A stretch of DNA of 64,000 bases from assembly GCA_902628835.1 (NCBI GenBank), contig CACOPD010000002.1:204218-268217 (forward strand), in the 5' to 3' direction. The stretch comes from an uncultured Alphaproteobacteria bacterium (GTDB lineage: Bacteria > Pseudomonadota > Alphaproteobacteria > HIMB59 > GCA-002718135). The stretch's first letter is position 1, and each line of letters begins with the position of its first letter. Positions 1 through 9,031 of this stretch are shown piece after piece. Position numbers and translations under genes: made by a program. The notes under the pieces were generated by a model. That model worked only from the letters and a program-made list of their open reading frames with translations, was not told the origin of the DNA and did not search any database.

Positions 1-2
1 GC

Positions 3-893
3 GAAGAGAAGGCAAATGAAGTATTACAATCATCATTTGAAAATGGAGTAAATTTTTTTGATACAGCTGATGTTTATGGCGATGGAAGAAGTGAAAAATT
101 TGTTGGAAATTTTATAAATTCTATTTCTGAGAGAATTTATGTAGCAACTAAAGCTGGTAGACGTATTAATCCACACGTTGCAAATGGTTATTATGATAGA
201 GATTTAATGGAGTCTTTTGTAGACCGATCATTATCAAATCTAAATATTGAAACTATCGATCTTTTACAAATGCATTGTCCGCCAACAGAGGTTTATTCAT
301 CTGATCAGACATTCGAAATGTTAAATTATTTAGTAAGTAAAGGCAAAATACAAAATTATGGTTTTAGCGTTGAAACAGTTGATCAAGCTTTAGAATGCAT
401 TAAAAACCCTAATACAAAATCAATTCAAGTTATCTTTAATATTTTTAGACAAAAACCTGCAGAAGAATTATTTAAAATAGCAAATGAAAAAAAAGTAGCA
501 ATCATAGTTAGAGTCCCTCTTGCTAGCGGTTTGTTATCTGGAAAATTTGATAAAAATTCTTCCTTTGCCTCTGATGATCATCGAAATTATAATATTAACG
601 GTGATGCATTTGATGTTGGTGAAACATTCTCCGGGGTCAATTATTCAAAAGCTCTGGAAGCAGTCGAAGAACTTAAAAATCTTATTCCAGATGAAGTAAC
701 TCTTTCTCAATTATCTCTTAAATGGATTTTAATGCATGAAGCTGTAAGTGTTATAATTCCAGGTGCAAAAAATAAAGACCAGGTAAATCTAAATGTTGCT
801 TCTAGTGAAGTTAATGAGATCTCCTCTTTAATGAATGAGATAAATCATATCTATACAAAATATTTCTATGATGATGTACATCATCGTTGGTAG
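3..893 (+). CDS. aldo/keto reductase, 5'-truncated by window edge
   Basis: The reading frame is open from base 3, so the gene starts outside the window; the ORF-track start at 207 is an internal Met. The first visible residues include FFDTADVYGDGRSEKFVG, the aldo/keto reductase segment carrying the catalytic Asp and Tyr, followed by the catalytic Lys in VATKAGRR. Downstream are the family's DLLQMHCP strand, the GKIQNYGFS turn and a late SVIIPGAKN segment that contacts NADPH in relatives. About 296 residues are visible, close to a full enzyme. The expected reaction is NAD(P)H-dependent carbonyl reduction; the substrate cannot be read from sequence. Its stop codon overlaps the TTG that opens the following MFS gene, so the two may be cotranscribed. 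Confidence 0.85.
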   Translation, partial: EEKANEVLQSSFENGVNFFDTADVYGDGRSEKFVGNFINSISERIYVATKAGRRINPHVANGYYDRDLMESFVDRSLSNLNIETIDLLQMHCPPTEVYSSDQTFEMLNYLVSKGKIQNYGFSVETVDQALECIKNPNTKSIQVIFNIFRQKPAEELFKIANEKKVAIIVRVPLASGLLSGKFDKNSSFASDDHRNYNINGDAFDVGETFSGVNYSKALEAVEELKNLIPDEVTLSQLSLKWILMHEAVSVIIPGAKNKDQVNLNVASSEVNEISSLMNEINHIYTKYFYDDVHHRW

Positions 894-2047
894 TAAATTT
901 TGTGTTAGAAGAAACTAAGATATTTAGAAGAGCAACTCTTGCATCAATAATAACATCAACTTATCCTATGATTGTTGTTGGATGTTACTTTGGCATTACA
1001 CCATGGAATATGAAGAGGTTAACAATTGATGAAACTGATTTAAGTTTTTCAATATTAATTTTTGGAATTTTTTTTGTATTATCAAATCAAATAGCTGGAA
1101 GAATATTAGTCCCAAAATATGGAACAAGACTAGTAATGTCTTTGGCTTTTCCACTAATTACCTTTTCTTCATTGTTATCGATAATATCTTCATCATATTT
1201 ATATTTTTTATTAACTTTCATTCCAGCTGGGATCGGATGGGGCGCTTCTGGACCAATTGGAGGAATACATTCTCAACTAATTGAAAAACATTTTAAGAAA
1301 ATTATTACTCCTTACTACGCTATGGGTTTCAATATTGGCATTCTTGCTGGTGGAAGTTTAGCTGGTATAATTATGCGGTATAACTTTGAGCCTTATATTT
1401 TCTTTGTTGTTTTGTCTTTTTCTTCAATTTTAGTTGCATTATTAGTTCTTCATCTAGGATTACCTAGTAATTTAGATTTTAAAGGCAAAGGTGAAAAATT
1501 TAAAATTCCCGAGTCAAATGTTCTTGTATTTGGTTTTTTATTATTTTTTGTTTTTGGTTCTGGTGGTATAGTTATGGATTGGTCGACATTATGGCTATCA
1601 AAAGATTTAAACACCCCTCTTTATCTCGCAAGTATGGGATTAATATTTTTTAGTATTGGAGCTATTTTAGCTAATTTATTCTCTAACACTTTAATTAACT
1701 TATTTACTGAAAAAGTTGTAGGATGTCATTTTGTGATGATTGGAGCGTCAATAATGTTTTTGTCTTTATTAACAAACAATTTCTATATTATACTAGTAGT
1801 TTTATCTATTTATGGATTTGCTATAGCAAACTTAGTTCCCATAGTTATTCGACAAGCTGTTAAGCAATCCAACGAGAGTATTCCTATGACTGTAACAAAT
1901 CTTATAACTATTGGATTATCTTCTACAATGATTATGCCAGCAGCAGTTGGTTTTCTTGCGGAAACATTTTCACTTACTTTAAATATGTATTTACTATGTA
2001 TTATAGTATTTACTTCTGGGTTTGTTTTTTTACTTAAGTTTAAATAA
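887..2047 (+). CDS. MFS transporter (YbjJ/MosC-like)
   Basis: A 386-residue hydrophobic protein with about 11-12 predicted membrane segments. The GWGASGPIGG loop and the GSGGIVMDWSTLWL segment resemble the major facilitator subgroup that contains YbjJ and MosC, where an (E/G)G..DWS motif is typical; this is recognition from memory. The open frame begins with TTG at 887, overlapping the reductase stop; GTG at 902, just after that stop, is an equally good start. The substrate is unknown. Pairing with an aldo/keto reductase and a downstream nitrilase-like amidase could mean uptake and breakdown of a small organic compound, but this is only context. Confidence 0.8.
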   Translation: MVVNFVLEETKIFRRATLASIITSTYPMIVVGCYFGITPWNMKRLTIDETDLSFSILIFGIFFVLSNQIAGRILVPKYGTRLVMSLAFPLITFSSLLSIISSSYLYFLLTFIPAGIGWGASGPIGGIHSQLIEKHFKKIITPYYAMGFNIGILAGGSLAGIIMRYNFEPYIFFVVLSFSSILVALLVLHLGLPSNLDFKGKGEKFKIPESNVLVFGFLLFFVFGSGGIVMDWSTLWLSKDLNTPLYLASMGLIFFSIGAILANLFSNTLINLFTEKVVGCHFVMIGASIMFLSLLTNNFYIILVVLSIYGFAIANLVPIVIRQAVKQSNESIPMTVTNLITIGLSSTMIMPAAVGFLAETFSLTLNMYLLCIIVFTSGFVFLLKFK

Positions 2048-2051
2048 AATT

Positions 2052-2858
2052 ATGAATAAATTAAAAATATCGCAAGTTCAATTTACTGCCAGTCATTTAC
2101 CTAATGTAAACGCACACATTCTTGAGAGGTTATTTAAAAAAACATCAATATTTAACCCTCATCTTATTTGTACACCAGAATGTTCAAATATAATTACTAA
2201 AGACAAAAAATATTTACAATTACATGCACCATTTCAAAACCAATGTCCTGTTCTAAAAATGGCAAAAATTTTTGCAAAAAAAAATAAAGTGAATATAAAT
2301 TTAGGTTCCTTACTTTTAAAAATCAAAAATAAAAGAAAACTTGTTAATAGATCTTTCTTAATTGGCGATAATGGAGTTATTATAAAAACGTATGATAAGA
2401 TCCATATGTTTGATGTAAAAATTAATAATAGTGAAGTACATAAAGAATCTGCATCATTTACAGCTGGAAATAAAATAGTTTATGCAAAAATTAACAAAAT
2501 CAAAATAGGAATGACTATTTGTTATGATTTAAGGTTTCCTTATTTATATAGAAAGCTTGCTAAAACAGGATCCGATATAATTTTAGTGCCTGCAGCTTTT
2601 ACAAGACCTACAGGAAAGGATCATTGGCATGTTCTTAATAGATCAAGAGCAATAGAAAATAATGTTTTTATTATTGCAACAGGAATGTGTGGAGTTCATC
2701 ATTTAAATAGAAAAACATATGGACATTCTCTCTTAGTTAATCCCTGGGGTCAAATAATAAATTCTGCTAAAAAAGATCCAAAAGTTTTGAATACAATAAT
2801 TGATATTAAAGAAGTAAAAAATACTAGAAAAAAAATACCTTCATTAAGTTATGACTAA
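2052..2858 (+). CDS. nitrilase-superfamily carbon-nitrogen hydrolase
   Basis: Carbon-nitrogen hydrolase of the Nit/omega-amidase type, about 268 residues. The catalytic Glu-Lys-Cys triad is visible in order: Glu in LICTPECSNI, Lys in KTYDKIHMFD and Cys in MTICYDLRFP. The family hydrolyses amides or deaminates glutathione/glutarate amides; the exact substrate is not determinable here. The ORF track extends upstream to 2022, but that start lies inside the preceding MFS gene. ATG at 2052 (MNKLKISQVQF) fits the usual family N-terminus and sits 4 bases after the MFS stop. The gene overlaps the following methyltransferase by 8 bases. Confidence 0.9.
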   Translation: MNKLKISQVQFTASHLPNVNAHILERLFKKTSIFNPHLICTPECSNIITKDKKYLQLHAPFQNQCPVLKMAKIFAKKNKVNINLGSLLLKIKNKRKLVNRSFLIGDNGVIIKTYDKIHMFDVKINNSEVHKESASFTAGNKIVYAKINKIKIGMTICYDLRFPYLYRKLAKTGSDIILVPAAFTRPTGKDHWHVLNRSRAIENNVFIIATGMCGVHHLNRKTYGHSLLVNPWGQIINSAKKDPKVLNTIIDIKEVKNTRKKIPSLSYD

Positions 2859-3474
2859 TTTTAAATCTTTAGTATCTGGTGTTGGCAGTCTAAATAAAAC
2901 TAAAAAGTATTATAACGATTGGTCGAAAAATTATGATAAGACTCTAAAAATATGGAATTACCAGGCTCCAAAAAAAAGTAGCCAATTTTTAAAAAAATTA
3001 AATAAAGTAAGGGCAAATAATATTTTAGATCTTGCATGTGGTACTGGTTTGTTTGGTCTGGAATTAAAAAAACTATATCCAAAAAGTATAATTTATGGGT
3101 CTGATATTTCAAAAGAAAGCTTGAAAATTGCACATACCAAAAATATTTATTATGATCTTAAAGTAAATAATTTTGAACAATTTAATTATCAAAAAATTAA
3201 ATTTGATCTTATTTCTCTTATAGGTTCTATGACTTACTGTAAGAATGTTGATAAACTCTTCATAAATATTAATAAAAATATTAAAGAAAAAGGTTTTTTT
3301 ATTTTTACACATAGAGTGGATTTATGGGAAAAACAGGACTTTAGTAATATTTTAAAAAAATTTAATAATTCTTTAAAAATAATTAAAATTTCTAGACCTA
3401 TAAACTATTTACCTTTGAATAAAGATTTTAATAATAAGATAAAAATTAGAATGGTCTTGTTACAAAAATATTAA
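2851..3474 (+). CDS. class I SAM-dependent methyltransferase
   Basis: A 207-residue Rossmann-fold methyltransferase. Motif I is NILDLACGTGLFGLEL, followed by the acidic end of strand 2 in YGSDISKESLKIA, which binds the SAM ribose, and a strand-4 segment FDLISLIGSMTYC. The N-terminal VSGVGSLNKTKKYYNDWSKN resembles ubiquinone/menaquinone-type or small-molecule methyltransferases, but the acceptor is unknown. It overlaps the nitrilase-like gene by 8 bases and is the last gene of this run. Its stop lies about 90 bases before a strong hairpin terminator. Confidence 0.8.
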   Translation: MTNFKSLVSGVGSLNKTKKYYNDWSKNYDKTLKIWNYQAPKKSSQFLKKLNKVRANNILDLACGTGLFGLELKKLYPKSIIYGSDISKESLKIAHTKNIYYDLKVNNFEQFNYQKIKFDLISLIGSMTYCKNVDKLFININKNIKEKGFFIFTHRVDLWEKQDFSNILKKFNNSLKIIKISRPINYLPLNKDFNNKIKIRMVLLQKY

Positions 3475-3498
3475 AAATAATAAATTTTTAATAAAAAA

Positions 3499-3527
3499 TT
3501 GAGACAAAACTGAGAATCGGGTATTTA
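3499..3527 (+). promoter_or_regulatory. candidate sigma-70 promoter for small RNA
   Basis: TTGAGA (3499-3504) is followed by 17 bases and then TATTTA (3522-3527). A transcript starting about 7 bases later would begin at the foot of a GGTTTAT/ATAAACC hairpin. The match is only approximate and AT-rich sequence gives such matches by chance. Confidence 0.3.
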
Positions 3528-3533
3528 TATATT

Positions 3534-3600
3534 AGGTTTATTTTCTATCCATAAACCAGAGAAAAAAAGAAGGGATCCTCGCCGTTTCCCTTCTTTTTTA
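3534..3600 (+). ncRNA. candidate small RNA with two hairpins
   Basis: Two consecutive hairpins stand alone between convergent genes. The first is GGTTTAT (3535-3541) paired with ATAAACC (3551-3557). The second is the terminator stem AGAAGGGA/TCCCTTCT, whose loop reads TCCTCGCCGTT. A CCUC-type loop is complementary to Shine-Dalgarno sequences, a feature known in alphaproteobacterial trans-acting sRNAs. A promoter-like element sits directly upstream. The alternative is that this is only the terminator of the methyltransferase run. Confidence 0.35.
3562..3599 (+). terminator. rho-independent terminator, probably bidirectional
   Basis: Stem AGAAGGGA (3568-3575) pairs with TCCCTTCT (3587-3594) around an 11-base loop and is followed by a T-run; an A-run precedes the stem, so the minus-strand transcript also ends in T. 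It lies between the methyltransferase (+) and mntR (-) and could serve both. Confidence 0.75.
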
Positions 3601-3635
3601 TTTTATACACTAATTAATTTTGATTTGACAACAGC

Positions 3636-4031
3636 TTAAATTTTATTTTTTGAATTAAAATAATCCATTTTTTTAAGGGTTTTATTACTTACATGATGTT
3701 CAATACCTTCAGCATCTTCAGCAGCTGTTTTCTTGTCTAGCCCGATACTTAGTAAAAAACTATAAACCGTATTGTGTCTCTTTTTAGAATAACTGGCTAT
3801 TTTTTGACCTTTGAATGTTAAAAAAATGGATCGATATGGCTCTCTCTTAATATACCCTTGGGATTGTAGTCTTTGAATAGTTTTGTTAGCTGTTGCTTGA
3901 GCAATTCCTAAATTCTCAGCAATGTCGACTATACGTGCTTCTCCTTTAGTATTTAATAATTCCGCAATGAGCTCTAAATAATCCTCGGTATTTTCAGTTT
4001 TATGAGCATTTCTAACTTTGCTAAAAGACAT
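3636..4031 (-). CDS. mntR: manganese-responsive transcriptional regulator (DtxR family)
   Basis: A 131-residue DtxR-family repressor of the MntR type. The N-terminal winged helix-turn-helix (about residues 15-80) reads EDYLELIAELLNTKGEARIV then IAENLGIAQATANKTIQRL. The C-terminal metal-binding and dimer domain carries DAEGIEHHVS, which matches the Glu and His ligands of known MntR proteins. It lacks the SH3-like third domain of IdeR/DtxR, as expected for MntR. It is divergent from a predicted manganese transporter with an inverted repeat in the 79-base gap, so autoregulation and control of the transporter are likely, though inferred. Confidence 0.9.
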   Translation of the reverse strand: MSFSKVRNAHKTENTEDYLELIAELLNTKGEARIVDIAENLGIAQATANKTIQRLQSQGYIKREPYRSIFLTFKGQKIASYSKKRHNTVYSFLLSIGLDKKTAAEDAEGIEHHVSNKTLKKMDYFNSKNKI

Positions 4032-4071
4032 CGATATTGTTTAACATAAATAAATAAAAAATAATATAAAA

Positions 4072-4105
4072 ATATAGCCATAGCTATATTTATTAGCTAT
4101 ATATA
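4072..4105. promoter_or_regulatory. candidate MntR operator
   Basis: A 7-base inverted repeat, ATATAGC-CATA-GCTATAT (4072-4089), is followed by a further half-site-like AGCTATATATA from about 4094. It lies between the divergent mntR and manganese transporter genes, about 22 bases before the transporter ATG. Position and symmetry suggest MntR binding. Confidence 0.55.
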
Positions 4106-4110
4106 CATCT

Positions 4111-5262
4111 ATGAATGCATTAATTAATGCCTTAAATGAAAAAACTAAAATAATTCTTCAAAATGATGGAAGATTATTAAAAAAATCTTTTTTTGGTCTT
4201 TTGCTTTTAACACTTGTTTTTCAAGGTGGTGAATTCGGAGAAGTAATTAGAACATCAATGGTAGATGCATACATTCAAGTATCAGTTTTCGTTGGATTTA
4301 CATTATTTGTATTTATTGGCTTGGATAGTTTAACAAAATTTGATGTTAAACATTTTTTATCAAAGACTCAGAAATTTCATGTTGGTATATCTGCTTTTTT
4401 AGGAGCTATTCCTGGATGTGGAGGAGCAATCATTGTGGTAACTCAATACATACAAGGGAGAATTTCATTTGGTTCTTTAGTTGCTGTCCTAACAGCCACT
4501 ATGGGTGATGCAGCATTCTTAATTCTTGCTGTCGAACCATCAACTGGTTTATTAATTTTTGTTCTAGGAATAATTGTGGGTTCAATATCTGGTTATATTA
4601 TAGATTTTATCCATGGCATTAATTTTATGCAGAGTGAAACAAACTTAAAAGTTGAGTTTGAAAAAGTTAGTAAAACTTTTGTATCTAATTTTAATTATTT
4701 CTGGCTTTTCTTATTTATACCAGGTTTTGTAATGGGTATTTTAGTAGCTTTTCAAATTGAATTTAATTCTTCGGTTTATAATTCATTTTTACTTTTAATT
4801 GCATCAGCAGGCGCAATACTTTCAATCTTTATGTGGTCTTTAAACCCACTGAGTGATTTTCAATGTTCAACTGATAAGACTAGAGGATTTTTATCAAGAG
4901 TTGTAGATACAACAAATTTTGTAACTACTTGGGTAATTAGTGGGTTTTTAGTATTTGAAATTTTTATGTACTTTACAAGTTTAGATTTAAAGATTTTCTT
5001 TGATCTGTGGCTTCCATTTGTACCATTGGTTGCTATTTTATTTGGTTTCTTACCTGGATGCGGTCCACAAGTTGTTGTAGCTACGTTTTATCTAAATGGA
5101 TATATTCCTCTTTCAGCTGAACTAGGAAATGCAATTTCAAATGATGGAGATGCGTTATTCCCAGCTATAGCTCTTGCTCCAAAAGCTGCAATTTTAGCAA
5201 CACTTTATAGTGCTATACCCGCCTTGGTAGTTGCATACGGATATTTTTATCTATTTGAGTAA
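4111..5262 (+). CDS. putative manganese transporter (10-11 TM, ArsP_2-like)
   Basis: A 383-residue polytopic membrane protein with two similar halves. Each half has a PGCG signature, [12 protein letters not shown] near residue 97 and [12 protein letters not shown] near residue 313. Each is followed by a conserved acidic stretch: [13 protein letters not shown] in the first half and [18 protein letters not shown] in the second. This matches the family annotated as putative manganese transporter / heavy-metal exporter. Direction of transport is not certain: divergence from mntR supports manganese, and the fold relatives include exporters. Codon use is like its neighbours. Confidence 0.8.
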   Translation: MNALINALNEKTKIILQNDGRLLKKSFFGLLLLTLVFQGGEFGEVIRTSMVDAYIQVSVFVGFTLFVFIGLDSLTKFDVKHFLSKTQKFHVGISAFLGAIPGCGGAIIVVTQYIQGRISFGSLVAVLTATMGDAAFLILAVEPSTGLLIFVLGIIVGSISGYIIDFIHGINFMQSETNLKVEFEKVSKTFVSNFNYFWLFLFIPGFVMGILVAFQIEFNSSVYNSFLLLIASAGAILSIFMWSLNPLSDFQCSTDKTRGFLSRVVDTTNFVTTWVISGFLVFEIFMYFTSLDLKIFFDLWLPFVPLVAILFGFLPGCGPQVVVATFYLNGYIPLSAELGNAISNDGDALFPAIALAPKAAILATLYSAIPALVVAYGYFYLFE

Positions 5263-5410
5263 AATCTTGAAGAAAAATTTACCTTCTAAAATTTGCATTG
5301 TTTGCAATAAACCATTCAGTTGGAGAAAAAAATGGGAAAGAGATTGGAAAAATGTTTTATATTGTTCTAAGAAATGCTCTAAAAATGCATCAAAAAAAAA
5401 TAATAGCTAA
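5255..5410 (+). CDS. DUF2256 small zinc-ribbon-like protein
   Basis: A 51-residue protein too short for the ORF track. It contains [20 protein letters not shown] followed by LYCSKKCS, the two CxxC-type pairs and WRKKWERDW core typical of DUF2256. Function is unknown; the four cysteines probably bind zinc. The best start is TTG at 5255 ([12 protein letters not shown]), overlapping the transporter stop by 8 bases; TTG at 5267 is an alternative. No ATG is available in frame. Confidence 0.75.
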   Translation: MSKILKKNLPSKICIVCNKPFSWRKKWERDWKNVLYCSKKCSKNASKKNNS

Positions 5411-5419
5411 ATCTTATTT

Positions 5420-5569
5420 GTGACAGATAAAATAAATAAAAAAAGAAATAATAATAATTCAAAAGATGATTCAAAAAAAAATATACGTTTAACAAGATTA
5501 AAAAGGTTAGAAAAAAAACTTAAATCAAATATTTTGAAAAGAAAAAAAGCTATAAATAAAAATGGATAA
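5420..5569 (+). CDS. small basic protein upstream of murA, unknown function
   Basis: A GTG-started frame of 49 codons that overlaps the murA start by 8 bases. The product is highly charged: a Lys/Asn-rich N-terminal part, then RLTRLKRLEKKLKSNILKRK, a likely basic helix. Alphaproteobacteria often have a short Arg/Lys-rich ORF of this shape (ending in a LRxNLxRRK-like helix) immediately before murA, so position and ending support a real gene. This comparison is from memory. Low-complexity AT-rich DNA can also produce such frames. Confidence 0.5.
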   Translation: MTDKINKKRNNNNSKDDSKKNIRLTRLKRLEKKLKSNILKRKKAINKNG

Positions 5570-6818
5570 ATTAATAATAAAAGGTGGTTATCAAATTTCT
5601 GGTTCAGTTAACGTTCATGGCTCAAAAAATGCTGCATTACCTATAATCGTATCTTCACTTTTATCAGATAAATCTCTAAAACTTTTGAATGTACCCAACG
5701 TTGTAGATGTGTCAAATTTAATTACGTTACTTAAAAACTATGGTGTTAAAATTCTACGTAATAAAAATACAGTTAATATTAATCCAAAAAAAATTAAAAA
5801 TTTGTCAGCTGATTATGATGTTGTAAGAAAAATGAGAGCTTCTATCTTAATTTTAGGACCTTTGCTTTCTCGATTTGGTGAAGCTAAAATATCCTTACCT
5901 GGAGGATGTGCAATAGGGACCAGACCAATAGATATACATCTAAAAGGATTATCAAAACTGGGGGCTAATTTTGAAATTCAAAATGGTTTTGTTGTTGGTA
6001 ATGTCAAATCACGATTAATAGGTAACAAAATTAATTTACCTTTTCCAAGTGTAGGTGCAACTGAAAATATTCTTATGGCTTCTGTATTGGCAAAAGGTGA
6101 AACTAAGATTTCAAATGCAGCAAGAGAACCAGAAATAGAAGATTTATCAAAATGTCTTATCAAAATGGGAGCAAAAATCGAAGGGCATGGATCTAAAAAT
6201 ATTTATATACAAGGTGTCACTAATTTAAAAAAAACTCAGCATAGAATTATTTCTGATAGAATTGTAGCAGGAACGTATATAATTGCTGCATTGATACTAA
6301 ATTCAAACTTAGAAATAAAAAACTTTAATACTGAATATTTAAAATCTTTAATAAATGTTTTAAAAAAAATGGGTGCAAATTTGAAAATAAATAATAATTC
6401 GATTAGAGTTTTAAAGGGTCCAAAACTTAAATCCACTAATATATCTACCAGTCCATACCCTGGTTTCCCAACTGATTTACAGGCTCAATTAATGTCGCTA
6501 ATGTGCATTTCAAATGGAAAATCTAAAATTAAAGAAACAATTTTTGAAAATAGATTTATGCATGTGCCTGAATTGAATCGATTAGGTGCACATATTACAG
6601 TAGAAAAAGATACTGCAACCATTCTAGGTAATCAAATATTTAAGGGAGCGCAGGTGATGGCTAGTGATTTACGAGCTAGTATTAGCTTAGTACTAGCAGC
6701 TATGAATGCAAATGGTCAAACTACATTAAATCGTGTTTATCATCTTGATAGAGGATACGAAAATATAGAAAAAACATTAGGTAGCTTAGGTGTAAAGATA
6801 AAAAGAGAGAAAAATTAA
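5562..6818 (+). CDS. murA: UDP-N-acetylglucosamine 1-carboxyvinyltransferase
   Basis: MurA transfers enolpyruvate from PEP to UDP-GlcNAc, the first committed step of peptidoglycan precursor synthesis in the cytoplasm. At 418 residues it is full length. The N-terminal VHGSKNAALPII contains the substrate-contacting Lys-Asn pair, and LPGGCAIGTRPIDIHLKGL is the flexible loop with the catalytic Cys that fosfomycin modifies in sensitive enzymes. The C-terminal FMHVPELNRLGAHI and DLRASISLVLA segments are also typical. The start ATG overlaps the small basic ORF, consistent with translational coupling. Confidence 0.97.
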   Translation: MDKLIIKGGYQISGSVNVHGSKNAALPIIVSSLLSDKSLKLLNVPNVVDVSNLITLLKNYGVKILRNKNTVNINPKKIKNLSADYDVVRKMRASILILGPLLSRFGEAKISLPGGCAIGTRPIDIHLKGLSKLGANFEIQNGFVVGNVKSRLIGNKINLPFPSVGATENILMASVLAKGETKISNAAREPEIEDLSKCLIKMGAKIEGHGSKNIYIQGVTNLKKTQHRIISDRIVAGTYIIAALILNSNLEIKNFNTEYLKSLINVLKKMGANLKINNNSIRVLKGPKLKSTNISTSPYPGFPTDLQAQLMSLMCISNGKSKIKETIFENRFMHVPELNRLGAHITVEKDTATILGNQIFKGAQVMASDLRASISLVLAAMNANGQTTLNRVYHLDRGYENIEKTLGSLGVKIKREKN

Positions 6819-6864
6819 CTTTTTCTAGTTTTTTCTTTGATCACAATATAAAAGCCTGCAATTT

Positions 6865-7512
6865 ATGAGCAAAATAGTTATTGCAGTACCTAGAGGTAGA
6901 ATTACTAAAGAATGTAAAAACTTGTTACTAAAAACAAGTTTTGCTCCTGATCCTTTATTATTCGATAAAGATACAAGAAAATTAACTTTTAAATCAATAA
7001 AAAGAAATATTGAGTACATCAAAGTTAGAGCTTTTGATGCTTGTACGTTTGTTGCATTCGGAGCTGCACAAATAGGTATAGCTGGTGAGGATGTAATTAA
7101 CGAATTTGATTATTCTGAAATATATGCTCCACTTGATTTAAATATTGGTCATTGCCGTATTTCTGTAGCTGCACTCAAATCTTTATTAAAAAAAGAAGAT
7201 CCAGAAACATGGAGTAATATAAGAATTGCTACGAAATACCCAAATATTACTAAAAAATTTTTTTATAATAAGGGGATACAAGTTGAAATAATAAAATTAA
7301 GTGGCTCAATGGAATTAGCACCTTCTCTAAATATGTGCAGGAGAATTGTAGATTTAGTTTCTACTGGCAAAACATTAAAAGAAAATGGTTTAACAGAAAT
7401 TGAAGAAATTATGAAAATTCAATCCAAATTAATTGTTAATAGATCTGCTTATAAGACAAATATGAATGAGGTTTCAAAAATTATTTCTGAAATAGGTACA
7501 TTCGTAAAATGA
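6865..7512 (+). CDS. hisG: ATP phosphoribosyltransferase, short form
   Basis: HisG condenses ATP and PRPP, the first step of histidine synthesis. The 215-residue length and the absence of the C-terminal regulatory domain mark the short form, which in known systems works with HisZ; no hisZ is in this window. The N-terminal IVIAVPRGRI and the PRPP-site segment RIVDLVSTGKTLKENGL are visible. It overlaps hisD by 4 bases (ATGA), so the two are cotranslated. A 46-base gap separates it from murA. Confidence 0.93.
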   Translation: MSKIVIAVPRGRITKECKNLLLKTSFAPDPLLFDKDTRKLTFKSIKRNIEYIKVRAFDACTFVAFGAAQIGIAGEDVINEFDYSEIYAPLDLNIGHCRISVAALKSLLKKEDPETWSNIRIATKYPNITKKFFYNKGIQVEIIKLSGSMELAPSLNMCRRIVDLVSTGKTLKENGLTEIEEIMKIQSKLIVNRSAYKTNMNEVSKIISEIGTFVK

Positions 7513-8789
7513 AAATAATAAAATTTAATAAAAATTTTTATAATCAACTTCAAATTAAGATAGAAAAAAGAAATTCATTTTCTAGGAAATCAATACAAGA
7601 AAATGTTAAAAAAATTATTAATGATGTAAAAAAAAATGGTGATAAAACACTAATTAAGTATGCAGCTAAATTTGATAAAGTTAAAATTAATAAAAAAGAT
7701 CTTACTTTAGATTTATCTAAAATAAAAACCCAATCAAAAATTGAACCACAAATTTTTAATAGTTTTAAAAAAGCAATAAAAAATATTTCATCTTTTCATA
7801 AAAAACAATTACCTAAAAATATTATCTACAAAAATAATGGCACATTATTAAGATCTGTGTGGAAACCTATTGATTCTGTTGGCTTATATGTTCCTGGAGG
7901 AAAGGCTTTTTATCCCTCTTCATTAATTATGAATGCAGTCCCAGCAATTATAGCTGGAGTAAAAAGAATTGTATGTGTAACACCTCCAACTAAATCAATT
8001 AATCCATATTTTATAAAATTAGTTAAGGAGTTAGGCATTAAGGAAACATATTTTGTAGGTGGGGCTCAAGCAATTAGTGCACTAACATATGGTACTGAAA
8101 CTATTAAACCAGTAAATAAAATATTTGGTCCTGGCAATGCTTATGTAGCAGAAGCAAAACAACAATTATATGGAAAAGTAGGGATAGATTTACTTGCAGG
8201 ACCATCAGAAATAATTGTTGTTGCAAACAATAATAATAATCCAAATTGGGTTGCATCTGATTTAATTGCTCAAGCAGAACATGATGAAAATGCACAGTCA
8301 ATTTTAATTACTGATAATAAAAACTTTGCTTCAAAAGTTATAAATTCAATTACAAATATTAAAAAAGATCTTCCAAAAAAGAAAATAATTGAGAAAAGTT
8401 TAAATAATAATGGTGTAATTGTTTTGGTTGACAATATAGTACATGCTGCAGAAATAATTAACTTTATTGCACCAGAACATTTACACTTACATATATCTAA
8501 TTATAAAAAATTATTATCAAAGATAAATAATGCAGGCGGTATTTTTTTAGGCGAGTATTCAGTCGAGGCTTTTGGTGATTATATTGTAGGAACTAATCAT
8601 GTATTGCCTACATCAGGAGCGGCTAAGTTTTCATCAGGATTGGGTGTTTTAGATTTTATGAAAAGAAACTCCGTTGTTGAGATGAATCAAAAATCTTTTA
8701 ATACTCTTTCAGAGGATACTCAAAAAATGTCTGGACTAGAAGGACTAGATGGTCACAAATTGTCAGTTAAAATTAGACAAAAGAAATAA
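7509..8789 (+). CDS. hisD: histidinol dehydrogenase
   Basis: Zinc enzyme that oxidises L-histidinol to L-histidine in two NAD+-dependent steps, ending the histidine pathway. At 426 residues it is full length. Recognisable blocks in order are [39 protein letters not shown], the metal/catalytic [13 protein letters not shown] and APEHLHLHI, and the late [14 protein letters not shown]. Translationally coupled to hisG. The other his genes are not here, so the pathway is split in this genome. Confidence 0.97.
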   Translation: MKIIKFNKNFYNQLQIKIEKRNSFSRKSIQENVKKIINDVKKNGDKTLIKYAAKFDKVKINKKDLTLDLSKIKTQSKIEPQIFNSFKKAIKNISSFHKKQLPKNIIYKNNGTLLRSVWKPIDSVGLYVPGGKAFYPSSLIMNAVPAIIAGVKRIVCVTPPTKSINPYFIKLVKELGIKETYFVGGAQAISALTYGTETIKPVNKIFGPGNAYVAEAKQQLYGKVGIDLLAGPSEIIVVANNNNNPNWVASDLIAQAEHDENAQSILITDNKNFASKVINSITNIKKDLPKKKIIEKSLNNNGVIVLVDNIVHAAEIINFIAPEHLHLHISNYKKLLSKINNAGGIFLGEYSVEAFGDYIVGTNHVLPTSGAAKFSSGLGVLDFMKRNSVVEMNQKSFNTLSEDTQKMSGLEGLDGHKLSVKIRQKK

Positions 8790-8812
8790 TTTTTACTATA
8801 AGCGTTAAAAAT

Positions 8813-9031
8813 ATGCCAAAAGAAGGATCGATTGAATTTCAAGGAGTTGTGTTAGAACTTCTCCCAAATGCAATGTTTAAAGTAAAATTAGAAAATGATC
8901 ATGAAATACTTGCTCACTCATCAGGTAAAATGAGAAAAAATAGAATAAGAGTATTAGCTGGCGATAAAGTTACAGTAGAAATGACGCCATATGATTTAAC
9001 TAAAGGCAGAATTACTTTTAGATGGAAGTAA
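8813..9031 (+). CDS. infA: translation initiation factor IF-1
   Basis: A 72-residue single-OB-fold protein starting [19 protein letters not shown] and containing [19 protein letters not shown], nearly invariant in bacterial IF-1. It occupies the 30S A site during initiation. It lies 23 bases after hisD and overlaps yacG by 10 bases. In many alphaproteobacteria maf and an RNase E/G gene separate infA from yacG; here they are absent from this spot. Confidence 0.97.
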   Translation: MPKEGSIEFQGVVLELLPNAMFKVKLENDHEILAHSSGKMRKNRIRVLAGDKVTVEMTPYDLTKGRITFRWK

